The position numbers and the translations under genes were made by a program. A DNA stretch of 64,000 nucleotides from Dryocola sp032000125. GTDB taxonomy: Bacteria; Pseudomonadota; Gammaproteobacteria; Enterobacterales; Enterobacteriaceae. This document shows positions 16,308-25,374 of this stretch, piece after piece. The notes beneath the pieces were generated by a model. It was not told the DNA's origin. It saw only the letters and a list, made by a program, of their open reading frames with translations, and made no database searches. Positions within the stretch are counted from its first letter, which is position 1; every line of letters starts with the position of its first letter. The stretch lies in NCBI GenBank assembly GCA_032000125.1, contig DAMALH010000018.1, forward strand, positions 26,366 through 90,365, written 5' to 3'.

Positions 16308-17528
16308 ATGAAATACCAAGATAGTAACCTCGTTCCGCATAAAGCTGCCCTGATGCACGACGCTGCCAACCTCCTTAACGAAGACGTTTGCCTGCCCGCC
16401 GCCGTCATTAAAAAAGCCGCGCTGGAGAACAATATTCAATGGATGCAACGCTATGCCGATACGCGCGGCGTTTCGCTTGCGCCGCATGGCAAAACCACCA
16501 TGACGCCGTGGATTTTCCAGCAGCAACAGCAGGCGGGCGCCTGGGCCGTGGGCGTCGGCAGCGCCTGGCAGGCGAGCATCGCCATGATCGGTGGCGTAAA
16601 GCGGGTGCTGATGGTTAACCAGCTTGTCGGCAAAGCAAACATGCAGCTGGTATCGAAGCTGAAAAGCGCGTATCAGGACGTAGATTACCTTTGCTGCGTA
16701 GACAGCATCGCCAACGCTAAAACGCTCTCCGCTTTCTTTAGCGCACAACACCAGCGGCTTGATATTTTGATTGAGCTGGGCGTGCCGGGCGGACGCTGCG
16801 GCTGTCGGACCGCGGAGCAGGCGCTTGTGCTTGCAGAAGCGATTTCAGACTTGCCGGGCCTGCGTTTACGCGGCCTTGAGCTGTACGAAGGCGTGCTGCA
16901 CGGCGAAAATCCGCAGCCAAAAGTGGAAGCGCTCCTGCGCGATGCGGCGGCGCTTGCCTGCCAGCTTGAGCGTTATGTGGAAGGCGAATTTATTCTTACC
17001 GGCGCAGGCTCGGTCTGGTATGACGTGGTATGTAACGTCTGGCTTGACGCGCAAAAGCCAGCGAACTGCCGCGTGGTCATCCGGCCGGGCTGCTATATCA
17101 CGCACGATGCGGGGATTTATCAGGAAGCGCAGGACGAACTGATGGCCCGTGACAACGTTGCCTGCGATCTGGGCGGGGATTTAGTCTCCGCGCTGGAGCT
17201 GGTCGCCATGGTGCAATCGGTGCCGGAAAGCGACCGGGCGATTGTGAACTTCGGCAAACGCGACAGCGCCTTCGATGCGGGCTTGCCGCAGCCCGTTGCG
17301 CATTATCGCCAGGGCAAGGCGCTGGCCCTGCCTGCGGAAACTATCGAAACAACCGGCATCATGGATCAGCACGCCATGCTGAAGCTCAAGCCCGGCTGCG
17401 ACGTGCAGGTTGGCGATATTCTGGTGTTCAGCACCTCCCACCCGTGCCTGACGTTCGACAAGTGGAAGGCGCTGCTGTTGGTGGACGAGCAATATAACGT
17501 GCTGGACACTTTAGAAACGGCTTTCTGA
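16308..17528 (+). CDS. PLP-dependent D-serine dehydratase-like deaminase (fold type III)
   Basis: A 406-residue enzyme of the alanine-racemase-fold, D-serine dehydratase/D-threonine aldolase family. The N-terminal PLP barrel has the Lys motif LAPHGKTTMTPW; VPGGRCGCR and TGAGSVWYDVV bind PLP; the C-terminal domain carries SHPC, the His-x-Cys metal site of eukaryotic-type D-serine dehydratase. It should eliminate NH3 from a beta-hydroxy D-amino acid, giving a 2-keto acid. D-galactosaminate or D-glucosaminate are such compounds and would give a 2-keto-3-deoxy-aldonate. Divergent from the deacylase operon; AAGGA precedes its ATG. Confidence 0.88.
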   Translation: MKYQDSNLVPHKAALMHDAANLLNEDVCLPAAVIKKAALENNIQWMQRYADTRGVSLAPHGKTTMTPWIFQQQQQAGAWAVGVGSAWQASIAMIGGVKRVLMVNQLVGKANMQLVSKLKSAYQDVDYLCCVDSIANAKTLSAFFSAQHQRLDILIELGVPGGRCGCRTAEQALVLAEAISDLPGLRLRGLELYEGVLHGENPQPKVEALLRDAAALACQLERYVEGEFILTGAGSVWYDVVCNVWLDAQKPANCRVVIRPGCYITHDAGIYQEAQDELMARDNVACDLGGDLVSALELVAMVQSVPESDRAIVNFGKRDSAFDAGLPQPVAHYRQGKALALPAETIETTGIMDQHAMLKLKPGCDVQVGDILVFSTSHPCLTFDKWKALLLVDEQYNVLDTLETAF

Positions 17529-17536
17529 TGTACATA

Positions 17537-17570
17537 AGGCGGACAGGCAAACGCCATCCGCCTCCTTTTT
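17537..17570 (+). terminator. Rho-independent terminator of the deaminase gene
   Basis: AGGCGGA pairs with TCCGCCT, followed by CC and five T. It lies between the convergent deaminase and PTS IIC genes and overlaps the last base pairs of the IIC stop. Confidence 0.75.
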
Positions 17571-18891
17571 AAGCATCCGCTAACTGCTTCGCCTTCTCTT
17601 CTTCACGCTGTTGCAACTCGGTTTCCAGCATCTTCTTCTCATAAACTTTGAAGAACGGATAGTAGATCGCAAGCGAAATAAAGAAGCAGATAAACACCAG
17701 CCCGCAGGCTATCAGGTTCCAGTTAGTGGTGATTAGCGCACCCAGCGGCGCCGGAATGGTAAACGGCGGTTTTACCATCATGCGCGGGATAAGCCCGGTA
17801 ATGGTAAACAGGTACACCACCACGGTATTCACCATCGGCGCAAGAATAAACGGAACGGCCAGAATCGGGTTCATGACTATCGGCGCGCCGAAAATCATCG
17901 GCTCGTTGATATTAAACAGGCCCGGAATAAACGACAGCTTGCCCAGCGACTTAAGGTAGGTTGCTTTCGAGCGGATAAACAGCACCACAAGGGCAAGCGT
18001 CGAACCGGTCCCGCCCATCTGCGCATACCACTGGAAGAACTGCTCGGTGAAGATATTCGGCAGATCGTAAGCGCTGGTGCCGGCCTGGAACAGCTCCATA
18101 TTCTGCACAATCGCCTGATCCCAAAGCGGGCGGATCAGCGGGCCCATGACGGCATGTCCGTGGATCCCAAACACCCAGAACAGATCGATAAAGAACTGCG
18201 TGACGATCCCGCCAAACAGGTTAGTGCCGGTCATAAAGCCCTTCAGCGGCATAATGATAAAGCTGATGATGGCGTTAATATCGATATTCAAAAAGTGGCG
18301 CGGGATCCAGAAGATCAGCACTACCGCCAGGGTCGGAAAGAGCGCCGAGAAGGAGCTGGCCACCACCGGCGGCACGCCCTCCGGCATTTTAATCTCGATA
18401 TTGCGGACTTTGATAAACCGGTAGATCTCAATGGCAATCAGCGATGAAATAATCGCGCCAAATAAGCCCTGCGAGCTTAGCGAGGTAATGGGAATATAGC
18501 GCCCGGAAACCGCCTCGCCGGCGACGGTAAGCCCTTCTTTAATATTAACCGGCACAATCATCAGCAGGGTCGCTAACATAGCCAGCAGCCCGCTGGTAAT
18601 ATCGTTGAGCTTGTAGCTTTTCCCCAGGAAGGAACCAATGGTGAAAGCGGCGTACAGCGACATCAGCCCGACGGTAAACCGGAAAGGAACATCCAGCATA
18701 TCGCGCCAGGGCGCGATAAAGTCCATATAACCTTTGATGGGAATATTGAGCAAAATAACAAAAAACGATCCGACGATGGTCAGGGGTAAAATAGAGATAA
18801 GCCCGTTACGGATCGCCTGCATATGGCGCTGATTGCCGATGGCGTTTGCCACCGGCAGCATTTTTTCGGCCAGCTTTTCAAAGTAAGACAT
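17569..18891 (-). CDS. PTS cellobiose/lactose-family EIIC
   Basis: A 440-residue PTS EIIC permease of the lactose/cellobiose (Chb/Cel) family with about ten hydrophobic segments. It begins MSYFEKLAEKMLPVANAIGNQRH and contains IHGHAVMGPLIRPLW and FNINEPMIFGAPIV, the substrate-binding glutamate loop typical of the family. The start at 18889-18891 follows GAGGGGG and lies one base after the GH1 stop; the frame to 18921 would overlap it. Transports and, with IIB and a IIA supplied elsewhere, phosphorylates a beta-glucoside or disaccharide. Confidence 0.92.
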   Translation of the reverse strand: MSYFEKLAEKMLPVANAIGNQRHMQAIRNGLISILPLTIVGSFFVILLNIPIKGYMDFIAPWRDMLDVPFRFTVGLMSLYAAFTIGSFLGKSYKLNDITSGLLAMLATLLMIVPVNIKEGLTVAGEAVSGRYIPITSLSSQGLFGAIISSLIAIEIYRFIKVRNIEIKMPEGVPPVVASSFSALFPTLAVVLIFWIPRHFLNIDINAIISFIIMPLKGFMTGTNLFGGIVTQFFIDLFWVFGIHGHAVMGPLIRPLWDQAIVQNMELFQAGTSAYDLPNIFTEQFFQWYAQMGGTGSTLALVVLFIRSKATYLKSLGKLSFIPGLFNINEPMIFGAPIVMNPILAVPFILAPMVNTVVVYLFTITGLIPRMMVKPPFTIPAPLGALITTNWNLIACGLVFICFFISLAIYYPFFKVYEKKMLETELQQREEEKAKQLADA

Positions 18892-18892
18892 G

Positions 18893-20281
18893 CTATGCCC
18901 CCTCGAATCCGTTATTTTCAATCACCGAGCGGAACCATTGCCCCGATTTTTTCAGCGAACGCTGCTGGGTAGCTAAATCCAGGCGGTAAAAACCGTAGCG
19001 ATTTTTATAAGCGTTTTGCCATGACCAGCAGTCGATAAACGTCCACATGTGATAACCCAGGCAATTGCTGCCGTCGGCCATTGCCTGATGCAAATAGCTC
19101 AGGTGTTCTTGCAGAAATTCAATCCGGTAATCGTCCTGCACCTGGCCGTTAACCAGGAACCGCTCTTCGTCCTGAATACCGATGCCGTTTTCTGAAACAA
19201 ACCAGGGCAAATTGCCGTAGCGCTCTTTTACCACCATCGCGATGTCATAAAGCGCCGCCGGGTAAATCTCGATGCCGCGGGAAGTGTTCATCCTGCGCCC
19301 CGGCATGATGTATTCCTCAAAGAAACGTTCAGGCACAAAACCGTTTGGCTCAGCCAGCAGCGTTTCGCGCGCTTTTACGCGACGCGGGCGGTAGTAATTT
19401 ATCCCAAGCAAATCAATTCGCGTGCGGGCAATTAACTCACAGTCGCCGGGCAGCGTTTTGGGTAACTGGCCGTGCTCTTTAAGAATGGCGATAAGCTCGT
19501 CGGGATAGCGTCCCAGTAAAATGGGTTCGTTAATACTGCGCGTATAAAAGAGATCGGCCATTTCGGCGGCCCGCAGATCCTCCGGCGTATCGCTTCGTGG
19601 ATAGACCGGAATCACATCCATAATAATGCCGATCTGCCCTTCAATATCCATTTCGCGCCACGCGGCAACGGCTTTGCAGTGTGCCAGAACGATATGGTGC
19701 AGCACCTGAGCGGCACGGCGGAAATCCGTCACGTAAGGATAATGACGGGGATGCAAATAACCCGCTTCCGCAGGAATTAAGGGTTCATTAAAAGTGAACC
19801 AGTAGCGCACGCGGTCACCAAAAAGCTCGTAGCAAATACGTGCATAGCGGGCAAAAGCATCCACCACCTCACGATTTTCAAAGCCGCCCTTTTCCTGCAG
19901 CGCCATCGGCATATCAAAGTGATAAAGATTGATAAAAGGCTCGATGCCCTGCGCGTGTAATTCATCAATTACCGCGTTATAAAAATCCACCGCCTGTGGA
20001 TTGACTTCCCCGTCGCCGTCAGGAATTAATCGCGACCAGGAAATAGAGGTGCGAAAAGAATTCAGTCCAATATCTTTGGCAAGCTGAATGTCTTCCCGAT
20101 AATTCCGGTAAAACGTTGAGGTGTCATCCGAGGTTACACCTTCAAAAAAACGCTGATTAAACTGATGCGAGGCATAATCCCAGATATTCTCGCCCTTGTT
20201 GTCGCCCGGCGTGCGCCCTTCAGACTGCGTTGCGCTGGTTGCTGTGCCCCACCAGAAATTATCAGGAAAACGGTAATTCAT
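18893..20281 (-). CDS. GH1 6-phospho-beta-glucosidase
   Basis: A 462-residue family GH1 hydrolase. TFNEP (acid/base Glu, about residue 168) and SENG (nucleophile Glu, about residue 364) are intact, and the C-terminal CWSWQNAYKNRYGF has the Ser, Lys and Tyr that hold the 6-phosphate in phospho-beta-glucosidases. It should split the phosphorylated disaccharide brought in by the PTS proteins encoded either side. AAGGA precedes its ATG; IIB ends 9 bases upstream and IIC begins 1 base downstream, so the three genes are one operon. Confidence 0.92.
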   Translation of the reverse strand: MNYRFPDNFWWGTATSATQSEGRTPGDNKGENIWDYASHQFNQRFFEGVTSDDTSTFYRNYREDIQLAKDIGLNSFRTSISWSRLIPDGDGEVNPQAVDFYNAVIDELHAQGIEPFINLYHFDMPMALQEKGGFENREVVDAFARYARICYELFGDRVRYWFTFNEPLIPAEAGYLHPRHYPYVTDFRRAAQVLHHIVLAHCKAVAAWREMDIEGQIGIIMDVIPVYPRSDTPEDLRAAEMADLFYTRSINEPILLGRYPDELIAILKEHGQLPKTLPGDCELIARTRIDLLGINYYRPRRVKARETLLAEPNGFVPERFFEEYIMPGRRMNTSRGIEIYPAALYDIAMVVKERYGNLPWFVSENGIGIQDEERFLVNGQVQDDYRIEFLQEHLSYLHQAMADGSNCLGYHMWTFIDCWSWQNAYKNRYGFYRLDLATQQRSLKKSGQWFRSVIENNGFEGA

Positions 20282-20290
20282 GGCCTGTCC

Positions 20291-20605
20291 TTATTGTTGG
20301 TTTGGTAATAAAGACAAAGCGTGATCCAGTACCTTATCGCCCTGCATTGAGCCGTACTGCATCATATCGATCGCCGCTACCGGTACGCCGTGCGGCGCGG
20401 CGGCGCTGGATAAACTCTGTAGCTGAAACTTCACCTGCGGGCCAAGCAAAATAACATCGGCCTCGGTAACTATTTGCTCAAAATCGGATACCGGCACCGC
20501 CGTGATTTCCACTGCAATATCGCGGCTGGCGGCAGACTGTTTCATTTTCTCCACTAACATGCTGGTCGACATTCCCGCAGCGCAACATAAAAAGATCTTT
20601 TTCAT
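20291..20605 (-). CDS. PTS cellobiose/lactose-family EIIB
   Basis: A 104-residue EIIB of the lactose/cellobiose family. The N-terminal LCCAAGMSTS holds the phosphoryl-accepting cysteine (Cys8 by alignment with ChbB LFCSAGMSTS). VILLGPQVKFQL is the second family motif. The start 20603-20605 is preceded by AGGGGA. First gene of the IIB-GH1-IIC operon; there is no IIA gene in the window, so the phosphate donor must be shared, for example a ChbA-type IIA. Confidence 0.92.
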   Translation of the reverse strand: MKKIFLCCAAGMSTSMLVEKMKQSAASRDIAVEITAVPVSDFEQIVTEADVILLGPQVKFQLQSLSSAAAPHGVPVAAIDMMQYGSMQGDKVLDHALSLLPNQQ

Positions 20606-20876
20606 CGTATCCCCTGACGTTATAAGCGTGATTATCCGCAACACGCGGCAAAATACATATTGCGGAGTGCGGGAAAAAGCGGCAAGTGAGGGGCAACACA
20701 GAATTGGCTTTAAGCGCTGATACTTTTTGGGGGATTAGTGGTACAACGCGATTTTACCTATAATAAACAGCAGGATACTTCTGTTACTGTAATAAAATAA
20801 AGGTGGCGCATCCCTGCTGCTTACCGATGCGTCGCCGATTTTTACTCTTCGCTTTCCGCCTTATGGATTTGCGCGA

Positions 20877-21755
20877 TTATTCACTAAATACCTCATCCAC
20901 CATGGCACTGCCCAGGCGCATTGCCGAGCAAATTCTCGGCATCCCGAGCGCGATACTTTGCCAGCTTTGCGTAACGGAGTAGCTCACCGGATGCCGATCG
21001 CTGTCGGCTTCGTTGCCCAGCCAGACCAGCGCATCTTTATGCTCCATTAAATCCGGCACGGAAGGCGGGGCCAGCCATTCATGGTAATAATGACGCGTGC
21101 GTGGAGAAGCGTTAATGTCCTCCGCCAGACGGCCAATCGCCAGCTCGCGCGCAAGCTCAAGCAGTTGCGCTGCCCGCTCTTCGCTACAAAGGCGCAGCGC
21201 ATCGCCAAATGCCCCCCAACGAAGCTCCGTGAGCGCGACATAGCAGCGCCCGGCGGGGGAAAACGCAAAATAGTGCCCGGCACGCCAGCGGGCGAAAACC
21301 TGCTCGCAGTGCACCGTTCCCTGACGATACAGATCGATACTTCGCAATTGCTGTTCGAGCTTGTTCATGCGCTGTTCGAGCAGGTTCCGTACCTGACTTA
21401 GCTGCTCACGCCCTTCGGAGGAGTAATAGGCCACGCGTGCCGCAGCCGTTTCCATCTGGCTTAGGCGTTCGTGTACAAGCGTTGCGGCCAGATAGCTTTT
21501 AGCCACCGTGCCGATGAGCTGCCCAAGCCAGGCGAGAGAAGCCTCCATGCTTTCGGGCGTGGCGCTATCGATTCCCCAGTATTGCAGGCGGTTTTGCCCG
21601 GCGAACTCTTCTTTCAGGCGCTGGTAAAACGCTTTGCCCTGCTGGCTGCGCCACGGATCGCGCGCTATATCGATGCCGCTTGCAAAATCAACGACAAACT
21701 TTTCCGTCATGCATTCAAGGGTCCTGACCGGACCCGCAAGTAATAAATTGCTCAT
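20877..21755 (-). CDS. rdcB: RdcB (YjcZ), partner of the CrfC/RdcA dynamin-like GTPase
   Basis: A 292-residue soluble protein, the exact length I recall for E. coli YjcZ, with matching context immediately after crfC and an ATGA overlap with it. No catalytic motif is visible; a helical stretch around residues 110-140 (EGREQLSQVRNLLEQRMNKL) may be coiled coil. In E. coli the pair RdcA (YjdA/CrfC) and RdcB (YjcZ) was reported to activate the diguanylate cyclase DgcE. The coupling of the two genes fits a shared role. Confidence 0.88.
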   Translation of the reverse strand: MSNLLLAGPVRTLECMTEKFVVDFASGIDIARDPWRSQQGKAFYQRLKEEFAGQNRLQYWGIDSATPESMEASLAWLGQLIGTVAKSYLAATLVHERLSQMETAAARVAYYSSEGREQLSQVRNLLEQRMNKLEQQLRSIDLYRQGTVHCEQVFARWRAGHYFAFSPAGRCYVALTELRWGAFGDALRLCSEERAAQLLELARELAIGRLAEDINASPRTRHYYHEWLAPPSVPDLMEHKDALVWLGNEADSDRHPVSYSVTQSWQSIALGMPRICSAMRLGSAMVDEVFSE

Positions 21756-24118
21756 TGGTGCTCCGCCGCAAAAAGCGTCTGGATATCATCCTTTAATAAA
21801 CGGGTATCTTCATGAATATACCGCGTCGTTCTTACGCATTGCAGCAGTTGGTCCTGTAGCATTTGCAACGCCTCTTCGTTTTGCAAACGCGCCACCAGGC
21901 TCTGCTGGAGATTGCTTTTTATCGCCTCAAGCGCCTGAGTAAAATCAGCAAAGAAAGAGGCCATGCCCGCCATTACAGAAATATCAATCTGCGCGACAAT
22001 CGCTTTATTTAGCTGCGCCAGGAAAGAGGCGACGTGCATGTGCAGCCTGCGCTGTAAATCCGACAGCACGATAACATAGCGGCTTTGGGTCTGCGTATGC
22101 TCTTCCCAGCCCCAGTCATCGCTGTTCAGCCAGCGCGCCACCGCACCGCGCATGCCGTTCTGACGACGGGGCTGCGACACCGGGACCTCCTGATGGTCGA
22201 TTACGTCGTTAAAAGCATGCTGCGCATTGAAGTTAAGCTGGCTTGCCTGGAAAGCCGGCAGGCTGATATGCGCCCGGAACCCCGAGAGCGCCAGCCCGTC
22301 CGCTACTCGTTTTTCAATCGGCTTAAGCGTCTCACGTAACCTGTCCATTAAGGAAATTTCAAGATTACTGAGCAGCAGCGCCAGCTCTTCGGTCATCGCC
22401 TGCTGCGCGACCAGCAAAATGGTTTCGCTTGAAGCGCGTATCTTATTAAGCAACAGCCGCGCGGCCTGTTCATCGGCAACGGTTATAGACTCGCAGCCCT
22501 CCTCAAAATCACGGCTGCGTGCGGCGGACAATTTAAACGAGTGTCGCGCCACGTCCTCATGCACCTTCCCATGCAGAAAATAGTCGTCGATATTCGCCTT
22601 AATACGTTTTTCGTAGCGGCCGATGAATTCCGCAATGCCGCTAACCGCTTTTTCAACGTCGGTGCGAATAATACGGCTGATATCCTGCTGACAAGTTTGC
22701 AGCAGCGCCAGGTCGTCTTCCAGCAGCCGAATATTGTTCTGCAGCTTCTCGTTCGCCACCTGTAGCCCCTGGCAACGAAAGCTAAGGTACTCTTCCGCTC
22801 CCTGAGCATAATTAAGCAGCTTCTGCGTCGCCGCACGCAGCGTGTACATGGAAGCGTTGGCATGTGCGGCATGCAGAACGGTTTTCACGGGAGAGTCGAA
22901 CATCGAATCTTCCCACAGCAGATCGGCGGCATGACGAATATGATCGGTATCGGCCAGATCTGAGCTGCGCCAGCGGCGGCCCAGAGCTGCCTCGGCAAAA
23001 TCCTGTACCCAGCGCTGTTCTTGAGGATCGGGCAGACGGCCGTGCTCCGCAAGCTCGAAACGAGCCCGGTTTGCCAGATAGCCCCACATGGAAGAAACCG
23101 GGAACACGTGGTCCGTTTCAATGGTGCCCTTCATTAACGTGCCGGAGATCAGCGCTTTTACCTGGTCCTCGTCGTCGCTGTTGCGATCTTTTTGATCGAA
23201 CTTATTCACCAGCACGTAAAGCGGCACTGATTTCCCGGCGCCCAGAATCGCCCGGCGCACATCCTCATCGGATATGGATTTCAACTGGGTGTAATCCATT
23301 ACCGCAAGCACGGCCGAAGCCTGGGAAAGCTGCTCCTGCAACATTTTTTGCAGATGAGGCTGCCCCGCTTCGTTTGGCCCCGGCGTATCCAGCAGCGTAA
23401 GCTGTCCGGACCCCTTTTGCATGCCCGCCAGATGGATGAACTCCACCTCGATGACCGGCACATGCTCAATTGCGGCATAGGCCTTGAACGGGAAAGGAAC
23501 ATCAAGCACGCCTGACAGGCGTACCAGATCGTTGAGGCTTTTCAGACAGTGGAAAATGGGCTGAGCCCCGAGGTAATGCTTCTCGAAGGTGCCGCCGCGC
23601 GCAATGCGCGCCAGCAGTTCATCCATATCCCGATCGATCTCCAGCCGCTGCATCAGCGCTTCGCGATCCTTCTGTTTTAATTTCTGCTGCAGCTCCCCCA
23701 TCAGCGCTTCAATGGGAACGACGTGAGGAAAGTGCAGCACCGGTTCATGCTGGCCCGGCGTATGGCGAATAAGCGTCGGCAACGCTGTCATCGGCCGGTT
23801 GCGGTTTGGCAGTACCTCAGTGCCGATAATGGCGTTTATCGTCGTTGATTTACCCGCCTTCATGGTGCCGACAATAGCCAGCACCATTTCCTGCTGGGTA
23901 ATTTTACGCAGCTCGTTTTGCAACATGGCCTGCTGAGCGTTAATGCCGCGGGCGCTAAATTGCAGAGGAACAACGGATGCCACGGAACGCAGGTTATTTA
24001 AGTTTTGCTCGTGCTGTGTCGCGAACGGTACGGTTTTTAAAGCGTTCAGGTTCTGTAAGGCGAGCTGTAATAGCCGCTCAGCCTCCTGACTTAATTCGAA
24101 TATTGTTTGCGTGTGCAT
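21752..24118 (-). CDS. crfC: Dynamin-family GTPase CrfC (RdcA, YjdA)
   Basis: A 788-residue dynamin-like GTPase. The N-terminus MHTQTIFELSQEAERLLQL matches E. coli CrfC. P loop GTMKAGKST near residue 84, switch region NRPMTALPT, G3 LLDTPGPNEAG, G4 NKFDQKD, followed by a long helical stalk region to the C-terminus LLKDDIQTLF. E. coli CrfC was described as a clamp-binding protein that colocalises sister replication forks, and under the name RdcA as a GTP-dependent regulator of DgcE. About 45 residues longer than the E. coli protein. AAGGA lies 9 bases before ATG. Confidence 0.93.
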   Translation of the reverse strand: MHTQTIFELSQEAERLLQLALQNLNALKTVPFATQHEQNLNNLRSVASVVPLQFSARGINAQQAMLQNELRKITQQEMVLAIVGTMKAGKSTTINAIIGTEVLPNRNRPMTALPTLIRHTPGQHEPVLHFPHVVPIEALMGELQQKLKQKDREALMQRLEIDRDMDELLARIARGGTFEKHYLGAQPIFHCLKSLNDLVRLSGVLDVPFPFKAYAAIEHVPVIEVEFIHLAGMQKGSGQLTLLDTPGPNEAGQPHLQKMLQEQLSQASAVLAVMDYTQLKSISDEDVRRAILGAGKSVPLYVLVNKFDQKDRNSDDEDQVKALISGTLMKGTIETDHVFPVSSMWGYLANRARFELAEHGRLPDPQEQRWVQDFAEAALGRRWRSSDLADTDHIRHAADLLWEDSMFDSPVKTVLHAAHANASMYTLRAATQKLLNYAQGAEEYLSFRCQGLQVANEKLQNNIRLLEDDLALLQTCQQDISRIIRTDVEKAVSGIAEFIGRYEKRIKANIDDYFLHGKVHEDVARHSFKLSAARSRDFEEGCESITVADEQAARLLLNKIRASSETILLVAQQAMTEELALLLSNLEISLMDRLRETLKPIEKRVADGLALSGFRAHISLPAFQASQLNFNAQHAFNDVIDHQEVPVSQPRRQNGMRGAVARWLNSDDWGWEEHTQTQSRYVIVLSDLQRRLHMHVASFLAQLNKAIVAQIDISVMAGMASFFADFTQALEAIKSNLQQSLVARLQNEEALQMLQDQLLQCVRTTRYIHEDTRLLKDDIQTLFAAEHQ

Positions 24119-24917
24119 AAAAATGTTTCCTTAACTCAAATTATCCGGCTTTTATCAGAGCATTATTTTTTGGTGCTAATGCAATACCGGCTTTTATAAT
24201 TACGTGAGGAAAATATTTTATTGTTCAATATCGCACCAGACCCCAACTCCGGCTTTAAATGCTGCGGCCAGACCTGCGGTAAAATAAGCGTTACGGGTAG
24301 CCTGCGGGCATAAATGTCCCGGCCAGTGTTTCTAATGAATTGATTTGGCTAAATATCCTTATTTCGATGTGTTTACCCTTTGTATCCAATAATTCCCTGA
24401 TACCCTGGTAAATGCCGGAGGGTAGTGAGCCGCACAGCGTAGCGCATTTTTGTCGCTAAACCGACAATAGCGTCAGGAATCTAACAGATTATGTAATTCA
24501 TAAAAATGGCTGTTTAACGCTGTGCCAATTTCATATTCATACTCCAAAAACATTCAATCAGGAATAGATCGCAGATAAATAAGTTGTCTACAGATCTTTA
24601 TAACGTTCCAGGGATAAACCGCAGCAAGTCCTGCGCGTTTTACCTGGCGCCGCAGGTCATTTACATGCTGGCTTTTGCAACACGCTTTTTACCGGTTCAA
24701 CCCTACCTCCGGCAGGTGACAGGAGGCGTCAGCGCAACGGGCTTATTGTTTTTTAAATCGGCCCCCATACCGACCGCCGCCTGCTTTTCCAGAAATCCCC
24801 ACAAAAGCAGGGATGTTGTGTATAATATTGATACTTTTTGGCGCTTCGCCGTCATTTTCGCTGAAATCCCTGTTTTACAGTCATTTCTTCTTTTTATTCT
24901 TTTTTGAGGTTAACGAT
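24119..24917. other. Non-coding gap between crfC and yjdM
   Basis: About 800 bases, AT-rich, with no convincing gene. It holds the divergent promoters of crfC and yjdM; TATAAT at 24821-24826 is a good -10 for yjdM, though no clear -35 lies 17 bases upstream. Confidence 0.5.
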
Positions 24918-25253
24918 ATGCAACTCCCTCATTGCCCACAATGCAATTCCGAGTATACCTACGAAGACAACGGGATGTTTATCTGCCCGGAGTGCGCCCA
25001 CGAATGGAACGATGCTGAACCCGCGCCTGATGCGGATCAACTGATTGTGAAAGATGCCAACGGCAACCTGCTGGCAGACGGCGACAGCGTGACGGTTGTA
25101 AAAGATCTGAAGGTAAAAGGCAGCTCTTCCATGCTGAAAATCGGCACCAAAGTAAAAGGCATCCGCCTGGTGGAAGGCGACCATAACATCGATTGCAAAA
25201 TTGATGGTTTTGGCCCAATGAAGCTCAAATCCGAGTTTGTGAAGAAAAACTAA
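24918..25253 (+). CDS. yjdM: Zinc-ribbon protein YjdM (PhnA)
   Basis: A 111-residue protein with an N-terminal zinc ribbon (CPQCNSEYTYEDNGMFICPEC, four Cys) and a C-terminal beta domain (DSVTVVKDLKVKGSSSMLK, then FGPMKLKSEFVKKN). This is the PhnA family of E. coli, named for early mapping beside the phn genes but not itself part of C-P lyase; its function is unclear. GAGGT precedes ATG 24918. Neighbours crfC and yjdN match the E. coli order. Confidence 0.93.
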   Translation: MQLPHCPQCNSEYTYEDNGMFICPECAHEWNDAEPAPDADQLIVKDANGNLLADGDSVTVVKDLKVKGSSSMLKIGTKVKGIRLVEGDHNIDCKIDGFGPMKLKSEFVKKN

Positions 25254-25269
25254 GTATTTACTCTTCCCG

Positions 25270-25289
25270 ACCCTCTCCCCGGAGAGGGT
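25270..25289 (+). other. Stem-loop after yjdM
   Basis: ACCCTCTCC and GGAGAGGGT form a perfect 9-bp inverted repeat with a 2-base centre. No T run follows. Same hairpin type as those at 11086, 29467, 46119 and 53967. Confidence 0.65.
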
Positions 25290-25374
25290 AAAATCTCCCG
25301 CCTCTACGCCTGGCTTGCCCGTGCCTGCGCAACTACACTTCTTTTGTACTCTGCATACAAAAGAGGAATGACCG

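Noticed and set aside
24233..24340. Minus-strand frame of about 36 codons reading NAYFTAGLAAAFKAGVGVW
   Set aside because: Protein-like composition but flanked by stops and not assignable; cannot be told from chance.
16198..24841. Repeated TGATACTTTT words at 16198, 20718 and 24829
   Set aside because: A match of this length is expected several times by chance in 64 kb; contexts differ.
24584..24907. 107-codon frame in the crfC-yjdM gap
   Set aside because: Starts on TTG without ribosome site, composition unlike a protein, overlaps the yjdM promoter.
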